In this document: positions 18,208 to 26,880 of the stretch, piece after piece | Numbering within the stretch: position 1 is the stretch's first letter | Layout of the letters: every line of letters begins with the position of its first letter | From: Bilabrum cf. latius | Taxonomy: Eukaryota > Bigyra: Bicosoecida > Bigyra > Bicosoecida | NCBI GenBank assembly: GCA_965178125.1 | Contig: CBCXTV010000003.1 | Location: forward strand, 62,001 to 126,000 | Direction: 5' to 3' | Length of the DNA stretch: 64,000 nt | The notes under the pieces: generated by a model | Databases searched by the model: none | What the model was told of the DNA's origin: nothing | What the model saw: only the letters and a program-made list of their open reading frames with translations | Position numbers and translations under genes: made by a program

Positions 18208-19539
18208 ATGCTCGTGTCCTTGGCTTCGTATTTCTCCGCATATTCTTCAAACGCGGGCGCACGTCTCCTACCGATTCGTGTTCGGTTTCCGAGGCCGATC
18301 GCGAGTCGGGAAATGCGCCCGCGATGCGCTCTCGATCTCGGAAAGGGCGGGAGTCCGTTCTTGCATTCGGAATGGGCGGGGAGTTGCTTTTCCTGGGAGC
18401 ATGTGCGAGATTCCTTCTCCGCGGGTCCTCTTTCGGCTTCGGCAGTCAGCAGCGCACTCTGCGGGAACGGCATTCTCCGAGTCTCTTTGCCGATGATGTC
18501 TGAGGAGAAACCGTCCGAGAGCATTGCTGTTTCCTTGGGAGACGGCCGCAATCTTCGTGGGCGTCGAGGCGCCGGTAATATGGGAAACGAGGGCGGCATG
18601 TTGGCGCGCGAGGTCGACGCCCCGGCGGAGCACGCCGGCGCGGCGGCAAGCGTCGATGTTGCGGGCGGCCCCCACATCGAAAGCGGCGGCGCGGAGGCGG
18701 CGTCCACGGGGATGCTCGGAGAGGAGAGCGGCAAGGCAGCGCCGAAGGAGGACGCCGAAGACGACGGCGGCAAGAAGACGGAGGAGGAGGATGCTCGCGG
18801 CGGTGGACGTGCTGTGGTGCCCGGAGGTAATGACGACGTATGGACCGACGCAGCCGCTTGGAAGGCGGGTGGCGGCGTGGCAGAGGCATTGTCATCGCAG
18901 CGTGTGAATCTTGCGCACACTGCCGGGGCGGTCTCTGGCGCTGATAGCTGGGATCCATGGGAGACCCCTGCGAAGTCGTCATGGGGGGAGACGTACGTGC
19001 CGCGGCAGGTCGCGCCGGAGCCGGCGGAGGAGGCGACATGGACTTGCAACGCGTGCCAGTGCTGCAAGCCCCGGTCGGCGTACTTCAAGAAGTGGAAGGA
19101 CTGGATCCAACCAGTTTGCCGGGTGTGTTGCGACAAGTTCGACAACGCGACGCCGTGGTGGGTGTGGTGCAAGAACTGCAAAAACGAGTATCCGGCGTAC
19201 CGATTTCCCCAGATCCGCCGGAAGAAGGAGAACCTGCGCTATTTCTTCCCTGAGGACTGGTGCGCGAAGTGCCTGGTTGCGCGTGGCTGGAGTCTCCATG
19301 ATGTCCGTTCCTCTGCGGGTGAAGCGAAGCGTTGGGTGCCAAAAGCTTGCGCGAATACCGGTGACGGCGACAACGACGCTCGTGCTCCCGCACGCGACGA
19401 GCCTCCTGCAGGAGGCGCCGCCTCCTGCAGCAACGCCGTGCGTCAGAGTCCTTCGCGTGACGAGGCCTTGGATGACATCAAGCGGGCCATGGAGCTTCTC
19501 CAGAATGCGGAAAGGTTCCTCCTCACGATGCCAGCGTGA
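18208..19539 (+). CDS. Four-CxxC zinc protein (Stc1-like)
   Basis: 443 residues from ATG 18208. A second candidate start is the double ATG at 18493/18496 (MSEEKPSES), giving 347 residues; the first 96 codons also occur apart from the gene, so the shorter form may be the true one. Residues 97-270 are acidic, Gly/Ala rich and low complexity. The C-terminal part has four Cys pairs: CNAC from residue 280 followed by CC, CRVCC, CKNC and CAKC, interspersed with Trp and Phe. The first two pairs with F/W between them resemble Stc1 domains, zinc modules that link RNA interference to chromatin in fission yeast; function here is unknown. This gene is the most frequent donor of mosaic fragments in every unit. 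Confidence 0.5.
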   Translation: MLVSLASYFSAYSSNAGARLLPIRVRFPRPIASREMRPRCALDLGKGGSPFLHSEWAGSCFSWEHVRDSFSAGPLSASAVSSALCGNGILRVSLPMMSEEKPSESIAVSLGDGRNLRGRRGAGNMGNEGGMLAREVDAPAEHAGAAASVDVAGGPHIESGGAEAASTGMLGEESGKAAPKEDAEDDGGKKTEEEDARGGGRAVVPGGNDDVWTDAAAWKAGGGVAEALSSQRVNLAHTAGAVSGADSWDPWETPAKSSWGETYVPRQVAPEPAEEATWTCNACQCCKPRSAYFKKWKDWIQPVCRVCCDKFDNATPWWVWCKNCKNEYPAYRFPQIRRKKENLRYFFPEDWCAKCLVARGWSLHDVRSSAGEAKRWVPKACANTGDGDNDARAPARDEPPAGGAASCSNAVRQSPSRDEALDDIKRAMELLQNAERFLLTMPA

Positions 19540-20641
19540 CGCGGGAGCTTCCCGAATGGGTCCGTCGTACTGTGAGGGCGCTCCGGAAGGAAGAGCGCGA
19601 GTGAGTCATCCTTGCGCCGAGGTGAGCGCGACGTCGGAGGAGCACGGTCGTTTGATTGGGAACGATATGGTCGGCAGCGTGTGAAAATCCGAGTTTCTCG
19701 TGCAGGATTGGGCAGCTCTCTAGATATCTTGCCCGGGAAGGGTGTGATGCGGTGGGAGCGCTTCCGCCTCACGTGGCAGACGTCCACACTTCCTGGTTCC
19801 CCGGCAGGCTGTTTGGCGAGACGGAGTGGCAAAGCATCCGCCTGCTCATTCCTACTTTGTTACCTCGATTGTGAGCTCGGAGCTTGGGGCGGAGGATTCT
19901 GCGGGCAGCTCATGTGTGCCTAGAGTGTCATCCCGCGACCCTCTGACTTCTGTCCGTGGCTTTACCTCTTCGCGCAGGAAGATTCCTCATGAGGCAAGCC
20001 CGGTCCGAACTCGCGTGGGATGCCGTGCGCTGGTGCGGCTTCCACTCATCCCCGGGGTGGGGAGCGCTGGGTAAAGGATCGTCTGTCCCTGCAAGTTTCG
20101 ATTCGGCGAGGTGCGGCAGCATGACGCGGACCGAGGTGAAGTCCTTTGTCCGCGATAGGTCGCCGCGTCGCGCGGTGGCGACCCCACAGCGCCCAAATCC
20201 CATTCCAGAGAGGGGGTGTGATGCAGTGGGAGCCCTTCCGCCTCACGTGACAGACGTTCACACTTCCTGGTTCCCATAAGGTCTTCAGCACAGCGCATGC
20301 GAGGCAGGCTGTTTGGCGAGACGTAGTGGCATCGCCCCCGCCTGCTCATTCCTACTTTGTTACCTCGATTGTCAGCTTGGGGCTCGGGGGCGGCGGATTC
20401 AGCGGGCAGCTCATGTATGCTGGAGTGTCATCCCGCGACCTCTGACTTCTGTCCGTGGCTTTACCTCTTCGCGCAGGAAGATTCCTCATGAGGCAAGCCC
20501 GGTGCGAACTCCTGTGGGATGCCGTGCGCTGGTTCGGATTCCACTCATGCCCGATGTGGGGAGCGCTAGGGTAAAGGATCGTCTGTCCCTGCAAGTTTCG
20601 ATTCGGCTCGAGTCAATGTGAGGAAGGAGAGGTGCGGCAGC
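19540..20641. other. Intergenic with partial gene duplication
   Basis: Mostly the duplicated leader of the next gene (see 19741-20690). Bases 19540-19740 contain no recognisable gene. Confidence 0.5.
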
Positions 20642-20690
20642 ATGACGCGGAACGAGGTGACGTCCTTTGTCCGCGATAGGTCGCCGCGTC
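19741..20690 (+). repeat. Tandem duplication of the coiled-coil gene's leader and 5' end
   Basis: The segment from 19741 to about 20210 recurs from 20215 to about 20720 with indels. The first copy carries the first 27 codons of the next gene (MTRTEVKSFVRDRSPRR from ATG 20121) before running into the second copy. Only the second copy is complete. Confidence 0.7.
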
Positions 20691-21166
20691 GCGCGGTGGC
20701 GACCCCGCAGCGCCCAAACCCCGCCCCGCCAGCGAGTCCTCACTCGACAGCGGTGTCGAACCTGCAGCAGCGCTTCGAGAACATGCAGCAGCGTGCGGAA
20801 AGCTTGAGCGCTCAGCTGGAGTACGCCCAAAGTGTGATCAGGCTGCTCTCCGGCCTGTTGCGCGATGAGGCTCCTCGGTTCCATGCAGACTTTGATCCCG
20901 TGATTCGGCGTGCGATGTCTGGCGCAAGCGGCTCCGTTGCGGGTAGGTCTTTCCGTCTTGTGGACGGAGGCGTCATCCACGGACCTGACACAGCAGTCGC
21001 TGCTCCTCCGCGTCGTCTCATCGTTGAGGTGCGTACGGACTGGGAGATGACCGAGACTGCCTCAACTGTGCTGGATTCCTCAGGATCAGACGACATGGGT
21101 TCCGAGGACTCGCCGCCGCCGACCGTCGTCCTCCCCAGCGGCGCGGCGGGCGCCGGCGGTGCCTAG
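20642..21166 (+). CDS. Small coiled-coil protein, function unknown
   Basis: 174 residues from ATG 20642; the open frame begins 24 bp earlier at a non-ATG codon. Residues 1-40 are basic and Pro rich (RDRSPRRAVATPQRP). Residues about 42-80 form a Gln/Leu/Glu-rich heptad-like helix (NLQQRFENMQQRAESLSAQL). The C-terminus is acidic, then Gly/Ala rich. It lies between the four-CxxC protein and the transposase on the same strand, in the position where accessory DNA-binding or multimerisation proteins of transposons often sit, but no known family is recognised. Confidence 0.5.
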   Translation: MTRNEVTSFVRDRSPRRAVATPQRPNPAPPASPHSTAVSNLQQRFENMQQRAESLSAQLEYAQSVIRLLSGLLRDEAPRFHADFDPVIRRAMSGASGSVAGRSFRLVDGGVIHGPDTAVAAPPRRLIVEVRTDWEMTETASTVLDSSGSDDMGSEDSPPPTVVLPSGAAGAGGA

Positions 21167-21735
21167 TCCTCGGCAGCTCCTGCATCGGAGCCTCCTGTCG
21201 ATTCGATCGCGCAACGTCGTTCCTTACATTGCTTGCCGTCGCATGTGCGGGGCGGTGGTGGGTGTGCGTGTTCGCCGAAAGTTCCCGGCCTCGTCTTCCT
21301 CAGGAGAGCTCCTCGACCCGAAATTGGCAGCTCAGCGCTGCCGTGGCCGATACAGTACCCGTGCACGGCCAGTTGGCAGCTACGCGCTGCCGTTGCCAAT
21401 GTCGTCCGCACGAGAGCAGAGTGGCAGCTCAGCGCAGGCGAGAAACCGCGCTCGCAATGCTGCGAGGTGTATTCAATGCTGTGCACGTGTCTATCCCTCT
21501 CCCTGGTTTTGTCTCGCTTGCGCCAGTGTGACCGCAGCAGAGCGGGTGCTTCCCGCGCGTCTTCAGCTTTGAGCACTCATCCAGCGACAGGAAGGCATTC
21601 GCTTGCTCTCGCTCCCCGCCTGCGTCCTATCCCTCCCGGGTATCTTCAGAGGCCACAGGCAGTGCGAAGCTTGGCAGCGGGTCCGTCCGCGTCGTTTCGG
21701 CTGTGAGCGATCTTCTGCCCGGTTCCTCACGCGTC
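21167..21735. other. Intergenic upstream of the transposase
   Basis: Contains the two GGCAGC hairpins at 21326-21391. Frames on both strands are open but unremarkable. Confidence 0.45.
21326..21391. repeat. Paired GGCAGC/GCTGCC hairpins
   Basis: ggcagctcagcgctgcc (21326-21342) and ggcagctacgcgctgcc (21375-21391) are small inverted repeats with 49-bp spacing, and a third half-site lies at 21422. They sit about 350 bp before the transposase start and are candidate binding sites for it. Confidence 0.5.
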
Positions 21736-23340
21736 ATGATGTCCTCTGCTTCGGTGCCGGATCAGCTCGCACGGATCAGTAAGGAGCTGAAGTGTCTCAG
21801 AGACGCGAGACAACGGGCGCGCAATGGGCTGCGCCATCCGTGGTTGCGCGCCATGGAGGCACAGGTCGCTGAGGTTATTCGTCATCACCCCGGAGGTGGC
21901 GAGGCAGCTCTTCGAACCTATGTCTCTCGTCAGTTGCAGAGTCGACAGGTTTCCACGCGGACGGCTTCGCAGGAGGAGTTTCAAAGGCAGGTCGATGAGG
22001 AGGTCGCGCTCACCATGAGGCGCCCAGCTGAGGCGTGGCAGCGAAATCCTCTTCGCTCATGTCATCGAGAGTCCGTGGCACGCGCGGAGACCTTTCTCGC
22101 CGAGGCTTCTGTCGTTGCTTGGATCGACCATGTGAACGAGCAGCGTGGGTGTGCTCCAACTGGGAACATGGTTTTCGCCATGCTTGCGAGGATGGGCGTT
22201 CGCGCGGGGAAGGATTCGGCTCGACGGCAGTGGCTCCTGCGCTTCCGTCGTCGTTGGCGGCTTCGGCATGGCCGATTGAAGAAGCAGCCCCCGGTAACAC
22301 TCGATTACGTCAGACTCGCGTGTCGTGTCTTCTATCAGTGGATTGAATTCGCAGAAGCGCGAGTGCCCCGCAACCGCCGCCTCGTCTTTGTGAACTTCGA
22401 TGAGTCCAGCGTGCCCTTTGCCTTTCCGGGAATGCGCGGGTACATCGCACCGAGGTCAGGAACGGAGCCCGCTTCGCTTGGTTCGCGCACGGAGCGCCTC
22501 GCCTCGAATAGCAATCGAGGATCGTACACCTTTCTGGGTTTCATTAGCGACTGCCCGGAAATCCAGCGACGACTCCCGCGTATACTCATCGGGAAGCACA
22601 CGCGGCTGAGCAAGCGCTTGATGCGTGGGGCGTCGAACCAAATGGTGGACGGAATGGAAGTCTGGGCCCGAGAGAGCTCGTGGGTGACGCAGTCCCTCAT
22701 GTTCGACATTCTGCGTCGGCTTTTCGCTTCTTGGATGGACATTCAGCATGAGATCTATCCAATAGTGATACTTGACTGCGCGCCCCAACACATTTCCACT
22801 GAGATTGTGAACTTCGCACACGGCCTTGGCATGGATCTCGTGTTTATTCCTGGTCGACTCACCTTCTTGCTTCAGCCGTTGGACGTTCTCGTCTTTCAGC
22901 TTCTTAAGCGCGACCTTCGGGAGACGTGGATGCAGGAGCGCTCGCGTCATGAAGCGGGTCATGTCGATGTCTCTTGCCATCTCAGGGTTGTCGCTGAGTG
23001 CACGAAGAGAGTGCTCTCGTCTGGCTCGTGGCAAGGCGCTTTCGATATGACAGGCATTACCAGCGGCAGGCGCCGCTTGCATTCGACCCTACGGCGCTTG
23101 TTTGAGTGTGACATGGAGGACATCTCCAGCGATGCTCCGTCTGTCGACCAGCTCCGCTTCATCAGCAGTCCGCAGCAGCCTCTCCCGCACGATGCGCTCA
23201 TCAACAGGGCCCCAGTCGCGTCCGGACACGGGGTCGACGGAGGCGTCCACGGTGGTAACGCTCGCCGCGTGCCTCGTGGCCGCAGACTAAACGGATGGAC
23301 CCCCCGCGATCGCGCTCACCCCTCGGCGGCCATGCCGTGA
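21736..23340 (+). CDS. DDE transposase, pogo/Fot1-like (DD35D)
   Basis: 534 residues from ATG 21736; the open frame starts at GTG 21703. A CENP-B/Tc5-type helix-turn-helix covers about residues 128-190, with W166, F170 and W174 in RRQWLLRFRRRW. The RNase-H-like core has all three acids: D222 in FVNFDESSV, D347 in VILDCAPQH and D383 in LLQPLDVLVF. The last two are 35 residues apart (DD35D), the spacing known for Fot1/Pot2 within the pogo superfamily. This enzyme class excises and inserts DNA by cut and paste. The C-terminal 60 residues are low complexity and overlap the next ORF by 46 bp in another frame. Terminal inverted repeats were not identified. Confidence 0.85.
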   Translation: MMSSASVPDQLARISKELKCLRDARQRARNGLRHPWLRAMEAQVAEVIRHHPGGGEAALRTYVSRQLQSRQVSTRTASQEEFQRQVDEEVALTMRRPAEAWQRNPLRSCHRESVARAETFLAEASVVAWIDHVNEQRGCAPTGNMVFAMLARMGVRAGKDSARRQWLLRFRRRWRLRHGRLKKQPPVTLDYVRLACRVFYQWIEFAEARVPRNRRLVFVNFDESSVPFAFPGMRGYIAPRSGTEPASLGSRTERLASNSNRGSYTFLGFISDCPEIQRRLPRILIGKHTRLSKRLMRGASNQMVDGMEVWARESSWVTQSLMFDILRRLFASWMDIQHEIYPIVILDCAPQHISTEIVNFAHGLGMDLVFIPGRLTFLLQPLDVLVFQLLKRDLRETWMQERSRHEAGHVDVSCHLRVVAECTKRVLSSGSWQGAFDMTGITSGRRRLHSTLRRLFECDMEDISSDAPSVDQLRFISSPQQPLPHDALINRAPVASGHGVDGGVHGGNARRVPRGRRLNGWTPRDRAHPSAAMP

Positions 23341-24359
23341 CCTCGACCACGACCATGTCAGGGGCGAACGCGACTTCGTCAACCTCGAGCACGACCATCC
23401 CAGCGGCGAACGCGGCTTCCTCGATGGGATCCCTGACCCCGACGAAGCTTCCCCGACCTCGGCCACGTGAACCTGCAGGCGCATTCTTGCCCGATGTGCC
23501 CGCGCAGGTGGCGGCCTGCACGGCGTGGGCGCCACCGTTTCGTCGACCAGACAGCTCAGCCACTCCGGCGACGCGCGAGGCGGCAACGTCCACGTGCATC
23601 AATCCGTGGACCGCTCTCTCCTGGTATCCGACACCACCGCAGCCGACGGACCCCCCTTCCGACAGGCCTCGCGAGGTACCGAACCCGAGCTCCCGGCAGC
23701 AGCGCAGGCGTCATGCTTGGGGCGGCACGTGGGTGTTCGACGACGCCATTACGCTCAGCGATTGCGGGTCGAGGGTGCAGATCGACGCGCCGCAGTCGAA
23801 GCTCTTGGCGATGGTCGTGCCCCGGAAGTCGGGCCAGTGGATTCCTCGTAGGCTGCGCTCGCGTACGATCTGGTATTTGGCTGGGGAGCAGTCGGCCGTG
23901 ATCACCAACCTCAAGTGCCAGGCCTGCAGTCGGGTCAAGCAGGCGGACAGCTTCAACCCGAAGAGCTTGCGTCGGGCTCAGTACTCGTTGCTGCATTCCC
24001 TGTGGCCCGGCTACATACGACGTACCGAGCGGTCTATTTGGTGCACGCAGTGTGCGGTGGAGGACCAGTTGATGCAGGGCAACTTTCCGGACGGCTACTG
24101 TTTCCGGATCCGCGCCACACTCGAAATTTGCCATCAAGATCGCGTCGCGGCCAGGCTGTTTGCAGTGCACGACAGTAACGCTCTCTTCGAGCAGATCCCG
24201 CTGAGCTCCCATGCGGCCATGGACGTGGCGGAGCAGTTGCGTCGATACTGGCAGGATGCCGTGTCCTCAGACGGCCAGAGCAACATCTTCCACAGCGACC
24301 ACGTTTCGACAGACGACGACTCTGAGTTCGCACCGGGCGGACCGGAGAGCGTGCCGTGA
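23295..24359 (+). CDS. Two-CxxC zinc protein overlapping the transposase 3' end
   Basis: 354 residues from ATG 23295, which lies inside the transposase ORF. Residues 1-135 are Ser/Thr/Pro rich and may not be translated from this ATG; mosaic copies of this gene all begin near residue 130. Residues 136-200 include WVFDDAITLSDCGSRVQID. The zinc site is C208-x2-C211 (LKCQACSRVKQADSF) and C250-x2-C253 (WCTQCAVED), 38 residues apart, the same layout as in the four-CxxC protein. The C-terminus is acidic. The overlap suggests co-transcription with the transposase or read-through from it. Confidence 0.5.
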   Translation: MDPPRSRSPLGGHAVTSTTTMSGANATSSTSSTTIPAANAASSMGSLTPTKLPRPRPREPAGAFLPDVPAQVAACTAWAPPFRRPDSSATPATREAATSTCINPWTALSWYPTPPQPTDPPSDRPREVPNPSSRQQRRRHAWGGTWVFDDAITLSDCGSRVQIDAPQSKLLAMVVPRKSGQWIPRRLRSRTIWYLAGEQSAVITNLKCQACSRVKQADSFNPKSLRRAQYSLLHSLWPGYIRRTERSIWCTQCAVEDQLMQGNFPDGYCFRIRATLEICHQDRVAARLFAVHDSNALFEQIPLSSHAAMDVAEQLRRYWQDAVSSDGQSNIFHSDHVSTDDDSEFAPGGPESVP

Positions 24360-24559
24360 GGGACCGCAGCGACAGTATCGTCGCTTAGGTGAGGAGCGGG
24401 TGCCAATGCTCTTTTGAAAATGGTGCGTCGTACGTACGGCAGGAACCGTCGGTGGGAGCGGGGCGGATCCTGCGGGAAGTCGTGGAGACTGAGGGCAGAG
24501 ACTCTCGGGTCGGTCAGGGTCTCATGTAACGTGCTGTTCACCGCAGAGGTATGTGCGGA

Positions 24560-24812
24560 TCTTGGTGGATCTCTCGAGGACATGGGTGGCATACCGTTGT
24601 GCATCCGTTCCCCGGGGGGGGCGGTCGCAGAAGAGTGCACACGAAAACAAGAGGAAAGGAGACCAACCCCCCAAACCCACGTAGTGCGATCCTGGGGGGT
24701 ACCCTATAAGGTACTAAGAATCCTTCTCCCGAAAATCGCACTACCTCGGGCCACAACGTCTTGGTGGATTCCTCGAGGACATGGGTGGCATACCGTTGTG
24801 CATCCGTTCCCC
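24560..24812. repeat. Direct repeats flanking the right hairpin
   Basis: About 50 bp containing ctcgaggacatgggtggcat and running to gcatccgttcccc occur at about 24560-24612 and 24769-24812. Between them lies the second copy of the hairpin repeat (24612-24750). This looks like an insertion flanked by a duplicated target or a tandem duplication. Confidence 0.65.
24681..24744. repeat. Second copy of the 64-nt hairpin
   Basis: Outer stem 24681-24690 with 24735-24744, same length and orientation as 13184-13247. Internal changes (ctataagg for ctctaagg, ttctccc for ttccccc) leave the outer stem intact. It lies 320 bp after the last gene of the module and has only the one gcactac at its right end. 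Confidence 0.7.
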
Positions 24813-25631
24813 GTCGCTCCCTAACGTCTTCAGTGGCAGGTTCGGAAAAGACACCTCCGTAGGCACGCGACAAGTCCCGGTGAAGCGGGCTCGCACCGCG
24901 CTGGGCGGGAGATCGTGAGCGCTTAGAGGACCGGAGCTCTCGGGCGGGTGCGTGTCTCGACAAACTCCCTCTTGACCACGGGCGGGGAACGTGTAGGGCG
25001 GAAGCTAAAGACACCGTAAGTAGCGGAGGGCTAACATTCCGTCCTTCGGTGAGAGCCAAAAGTTCGAGTCTGCGAGAGACTATTATACGAAGTTCTCCCC
25101 TCCTCATACGTGCGCATAGCCTCCTCACGCGGTAGCGCGAGCGCGGGACCCGGACCTGTCCCTGATGGGCGTGAATCTGAACCCGGCGTACTCTCCTAGT
25201 CTGTCACTTCCACGACCTTGTTGTCGCGGAACCACTTGTACGGAGAGGAACCTGTCGTTCAAGCGGGTGCAGCCGGACGCGCAGGTGTAGTGCATCGCCT
25301 TGCATATGTGCACGGCCAAGTAGATGCCGGAACCGTAGAGGTATCACACTTCCCGCGGAGCTTGGGTGGGTCTTTCGCTGCTGTCGTCTGCTCCAGAAGG
25401 TTTGCGCCAAAAACCGGAAAACTTCTAAGACAGAGGTGGGATGCCAGGAGCTCACGGTCCTGCCGGATTGGGGAGGTCCATGCCCACGCGAGCCGGGTAC
25501 TCGCCGAATCCAACGCGAGCCGTTCCCCACGGCGCACCGATAAGTGTCGGGACGCCGAGAGCAGGCACGCTGACGGCGCCAAGGACGCTCGTGGTCCGGC
25601 ACGTGAGGAGCCTCTTGCGAAGCGCCGCGTC

Positions 25632-25880
25632 TCTGTTGAACACACAAATGACTCTGAGCTCCACCGTAACGTAACGTGCCATCACCACTCTCGATCTCGG
25701 AAAGGGCGGGAGTGCGCTCTTGCATTCGGAATGGGCGGGGATAGAGCCAGTCCAGCATGTGTGGGCGTGAAGCCGGAGGAGTTGCTCTTCCTGGGAGCAT
25801 GTGCGAGATTCCTTCTCCGCGGATCCTCTTTCGGCTTCGGCAGTCAGCAGCGCACTCTGTGGGAACGGCATTCTCCGTCG
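25632..25880 (+). pseudogene. Diverged copy of the four-CxxC gene's 5' region
   Basis: Bases 25632-25685 match 17799-17855, and 25688-25880 match 18332-18480. Relative to the intact gene it has 39 extra bases at 25742-25780 bounded by a shared gga. Missing from unit B. Confidence 0.6.
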
Positions 25881-26259
25881 CCAACGCCGTGCATGAGAGC
25901 GCCTGCCGACAAAGTTTACGCCAAAAACCGCAAAACATGTGGGACAGAGGTGGGATGCCTGGGGCTCGCGGTTATGACACATTAGGAAGGTCCATGCCCA
26001 TGTCACCGCCACCATGGCGACACGCGCCCAGACCTTGGAGGGTTTTTCAGTGGTGTCGCCTGCCGGGGAGGGTTTACGCGGAAAACCGGAGAACTTGTGC
26101 GTTTCGCGTTCCCGAAGCCCGCCATTACTCCGGGAGGGAGCCTGCCAACGAGGTGGTGCTTGGCGAAATGTGGTGGGTCGCGAAGATGTGGTACTTCGCC
26201 GTGCCTTTCTCTATGACGGCCAAGCGTGCACTCGCCATCGCGCTCGGACGCCACAGGAA

Positions 26260-26400
26260 GAGATCCCAGCACGCAGCTCCGCCGCCTCATCCAGGAGTAA
26301 GGCGAAGTCGAATCGTGAATAGCGCTTCGCACCTTCACAGAGCCGAGGATCACAGATAGGCCCCGCCTCACAGAACCCAGCGCCATAGGGCAGAGCGTGA
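26260..26400 (+). pseudogene. 3' fragment of the small helical-protein gene
   Basis: Diverged match to 12705-12845 (agcacgcagctccgcc...ggcgaagtcga, then the ccgaggat...acagata downstream flank). Only the last 20 codons and 3' flank are represented. Confidence 0.6.
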
Positions 26401-26811
26401 AGTACCTGGCCGCTTGGCTTGGCCGGACCCCCGCCCGCCCTCCGCCGGCAGCTCCTCCCGTCCGTCCCTATGGAGGCAGATCCGCGTACCCATGCTGCGG
26501 CGGGATCCTGACACAATCCGTTCCTCTTAGTGTGTGGCCGTGGGGCATGAGTAGAGCAGCATCGGGCCCTCACCAGCCGTGGAACGGAAGCAGCTCTCCG
26601 TGCGGCAGCTGTGCGATGCACAGACCTTTTCCCAAAGATACGGATCCATTTTGCCGTCTTCCCGCGCATACTGCATCGCTCTGCAAAACTGCATTGCGCA
26701 GTGGATCCCGGAGCGTCGACTGCCAATAGCAGGCGGCCTCGCAAGGCCTTCATGGACGCAGGATTTGGGCTTCTTCATCGTAAATTTGGGGTCTGCTCAG
26801 CGCGCGAAAAT

Positions 26812-26858
26812 TCCAACGCTTCAAAATGGATCCGGACGTCGCGAGAAGGGAACTCGTT
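26812..26858 (+). pseudogene. Remnant of a Rep relic (unit A)
   Basis: ttcaaaatggatccggacgt and flanking bases match the Rep gene near 15610. Unit B keeps over 200 bp of the same relic (52161-52395), so A has a deletion of about 340 bp. Confidence 0.6.
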
Positions 26859-26880
26859 GCTTGCTCACCTGTGCGGAGGG

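Larger units (their letters stand above)
1..26880. repeat. Tandem composite unit A (about 26.9 kb)
   Basis: Bases 1-2160 recur at 26881-29040 at a constant offset of 26,880 with only scattered single-base changes. All intact genes of this unit recur in the same order and strand in unit B. The unit boundary is arbitrary because the window starts inside the array. Unit A alone carries the palindrome at 4689-4885, about 600 bp near 25.5-26.1 kb that is missing from B, and a 51-bp tandem duplication at 13550. A collapsed or circular molecule read round repeatedly is an alternative, but unit-specific rearrangements argue for distinct copies. Confidence 0.9.
24813..26880. other. 2 kb without an intact gene; fragments only
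   Basis: Bases 24880-25100 are unlike their surroundings but match no RNA gene I recognise. The rest holds partial copies of unit genes, described separately. About 600 bp near 25.5-26.1 kb is absent from unit B. Confidence 0.45.

Noticed and set aside
17862-19181. Minus-strand ORF of 439 codons opposite the four-CxxC gene
   Set aside because: Antisense shadow: low-complexity Ser/Pro/Arg translation with no domain, while the plus strand has ordered Cys pairs.
25050-25080. tRNA gene suggested by a B-box-like agttcgagtct
   Set aside because: No A box or cloverleaf could be drawn around it.
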